64,000 nt of DNA from Pseudoxanthomonas sp. J31 (lineage in GTDB: Bacteria > Pseudomonadota > Gammaproteobacteria > Xanthomonadales > Xanthomonadaceae): positions 1-64,000 of the forward strand of contig NZ_AZNZ01000002.1 of the NCBI RefSeq assembly GCF_000510725.1, written 5' to 3'. Under the pieces are notes generated by a model. The model saw only the letters and a list, made by a program, of their open reading frames with translations. It did no database searches and had not been told where the DNA came from. Shown piece after piece: positions 63,586 to 64,000 of the stretch (its first letter is position 1; each line of letters opens with the position of its first letter). Both the position numbers and the translations under genes were made by a program.

Positions 63586-64000
63586 ATGAACGCACCTGCT
63601 TCCCTTGCCCGCCGCACCCGTCCGCTGCTGCTGGCCGCGCTGCTGCCGCTGGCCGCGGTGGCCGCCCCCGCCGGCGGCGGGCCCGACGCCGACCTGGCCT
63701 CCGAACTGGCCGGCGCGCGCGCGGAGGTCGAGCGCGAGCTGGCCGCGGCCCGCGCCGAGCTGCAGTCCGGCAACCTCGAGCTGGGCGTCGGTGCGTACGT
63801 CGGCCCCAACAAGCACAAGGACGCGCGCAACGACCTGCCGCGCGGCGAAATTACCCCGGCCGGCGACCTGCTGGTCGACGGCAAGGCGGTGGCGATCGAC
63901 GACGCCCAGCGCGCGCTGCTGCTGGCCTACCGCAGGCAGGCGATCGACGTGGCCGTGGCCGGGATCGAGGTCGGTGAGAAGGCGGCCAACGCCGCGCTGG
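63586..64000 (+). CDS. DUF2884 (YggN-like) exported protein, partial
   Basis: The first 138 codons are in the window and the gene runs off the end. The signal peptide covers about residues 1-26 (RPLLLAALLPLAAVAAPA). After an Ala/Glu-rich helix, ITPAGDLLVDGKAVAIDDAQRALLLAYR (split around residue 95-122) matches the conserved start of the DUF2884/YggN family of periplasmic proteins. GAAGGAGG precedes ATG 63586, 14 bases after the previous stop, so it is part of the GntR-ABC operon. Function unknown. Confidence 0.75.
   Translation, partial: MNAPASLARRTRPLLLAALLPLAAVAAPAGGGPDADLASELAGARAEVERELAAARAELQSGNLELGVGAYVGPNKHKDARNDLPRGEITPAGDLLVDGKAVAIDDAQRALLLAYRRQAIDVAVAGIEVGEKAANAAL

Overview
This window looks like ordinary chromosome from a very GC-rich gammaproteobacterium of the family Xanthomonadaceae (Lysobacterales). 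Genus is not decidable from the sequence alone; a Pseudoxanthomonas, Luteimonas or Lysobacter relative is plausible. The evidence is the gene order dapB-carA-carB-greA-rpfE-recJ, the order serC-pheA-aroA near gyrA and mtnA, lineage-typical small families (DUF3011, DUF6116), and a GyrA with glutamine at position 83, as reported for Stenotrophomonas. There is no phage, insertion sequence, integrase or CRISPR array. The only sign of past rearrangement is a 36-base tRNA-Ser(UGA) 5' half at the left edge.

Layout. 1-4.7 kb: tRNA remnant, divergent lysR/azoR pair around a perfect palindrome, serS, and two tandem TonB-C-domain proteins. 4.7-13 kb: serC-pheA-aroA operon, msrPQ periplasmic methionine-sulfoxide repair, a membrane-anchored FHA protein, a PHA-granule pair, a candidate C-rich-loop small RNA and a membrane protein with a degenerate Mrr-like domain. 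13-29 kb: gyrA, mtnA, a secreted three-repeat DUF3011 protein, ligA-epmA, a Tat-exported aminotransferase, zipA, smc, a UbiM-like hydroxylase and a flavin reductase. 29-43 kb: a fused 2-oxoacid dehydrogenase E1 coupled to asparagine synthetase, glutaryl-CoA dehydrogenase with twin acetyltransferases, glycine-zipper proteins, tatD, tcdA, a cold-shock gene, and DUF456-pldA-arsC. 43-48 kb: class I fumarase, an ECF41 sigma factor with its carboxymuconolactone-decarboxylase partner and a recognisable ECF41 promoter, and a divergent LytTR regulator/acyltransferase pair. 48-60 kb: recJ-rpfE-greA-carB-carA-dapB-DUF2058-slyX-fkpA and a periplasmic glutathione peroxidase. 60-64 kb: a GntR(YtrA-type)-ABC transporter-beta-solenoid-DUF2884 envelope operon with a clear sigma-70 promoter and overlapping operator.

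The region mainly serves core metabolism, replication and division (gyrA, ligA, smc, zipA) and envelope maintenance. The parts most worth a second look are regulatory: the self-contained ECF41 module with a near-leaderless transcript, the GntR operator over a strong promoter, the candidate small RNA, and a recurring TAGAAT box placed 6-8 bases before SD-less start codons, which suggests leaderless transcripts. No convincing wholly new multi-gene system was found.
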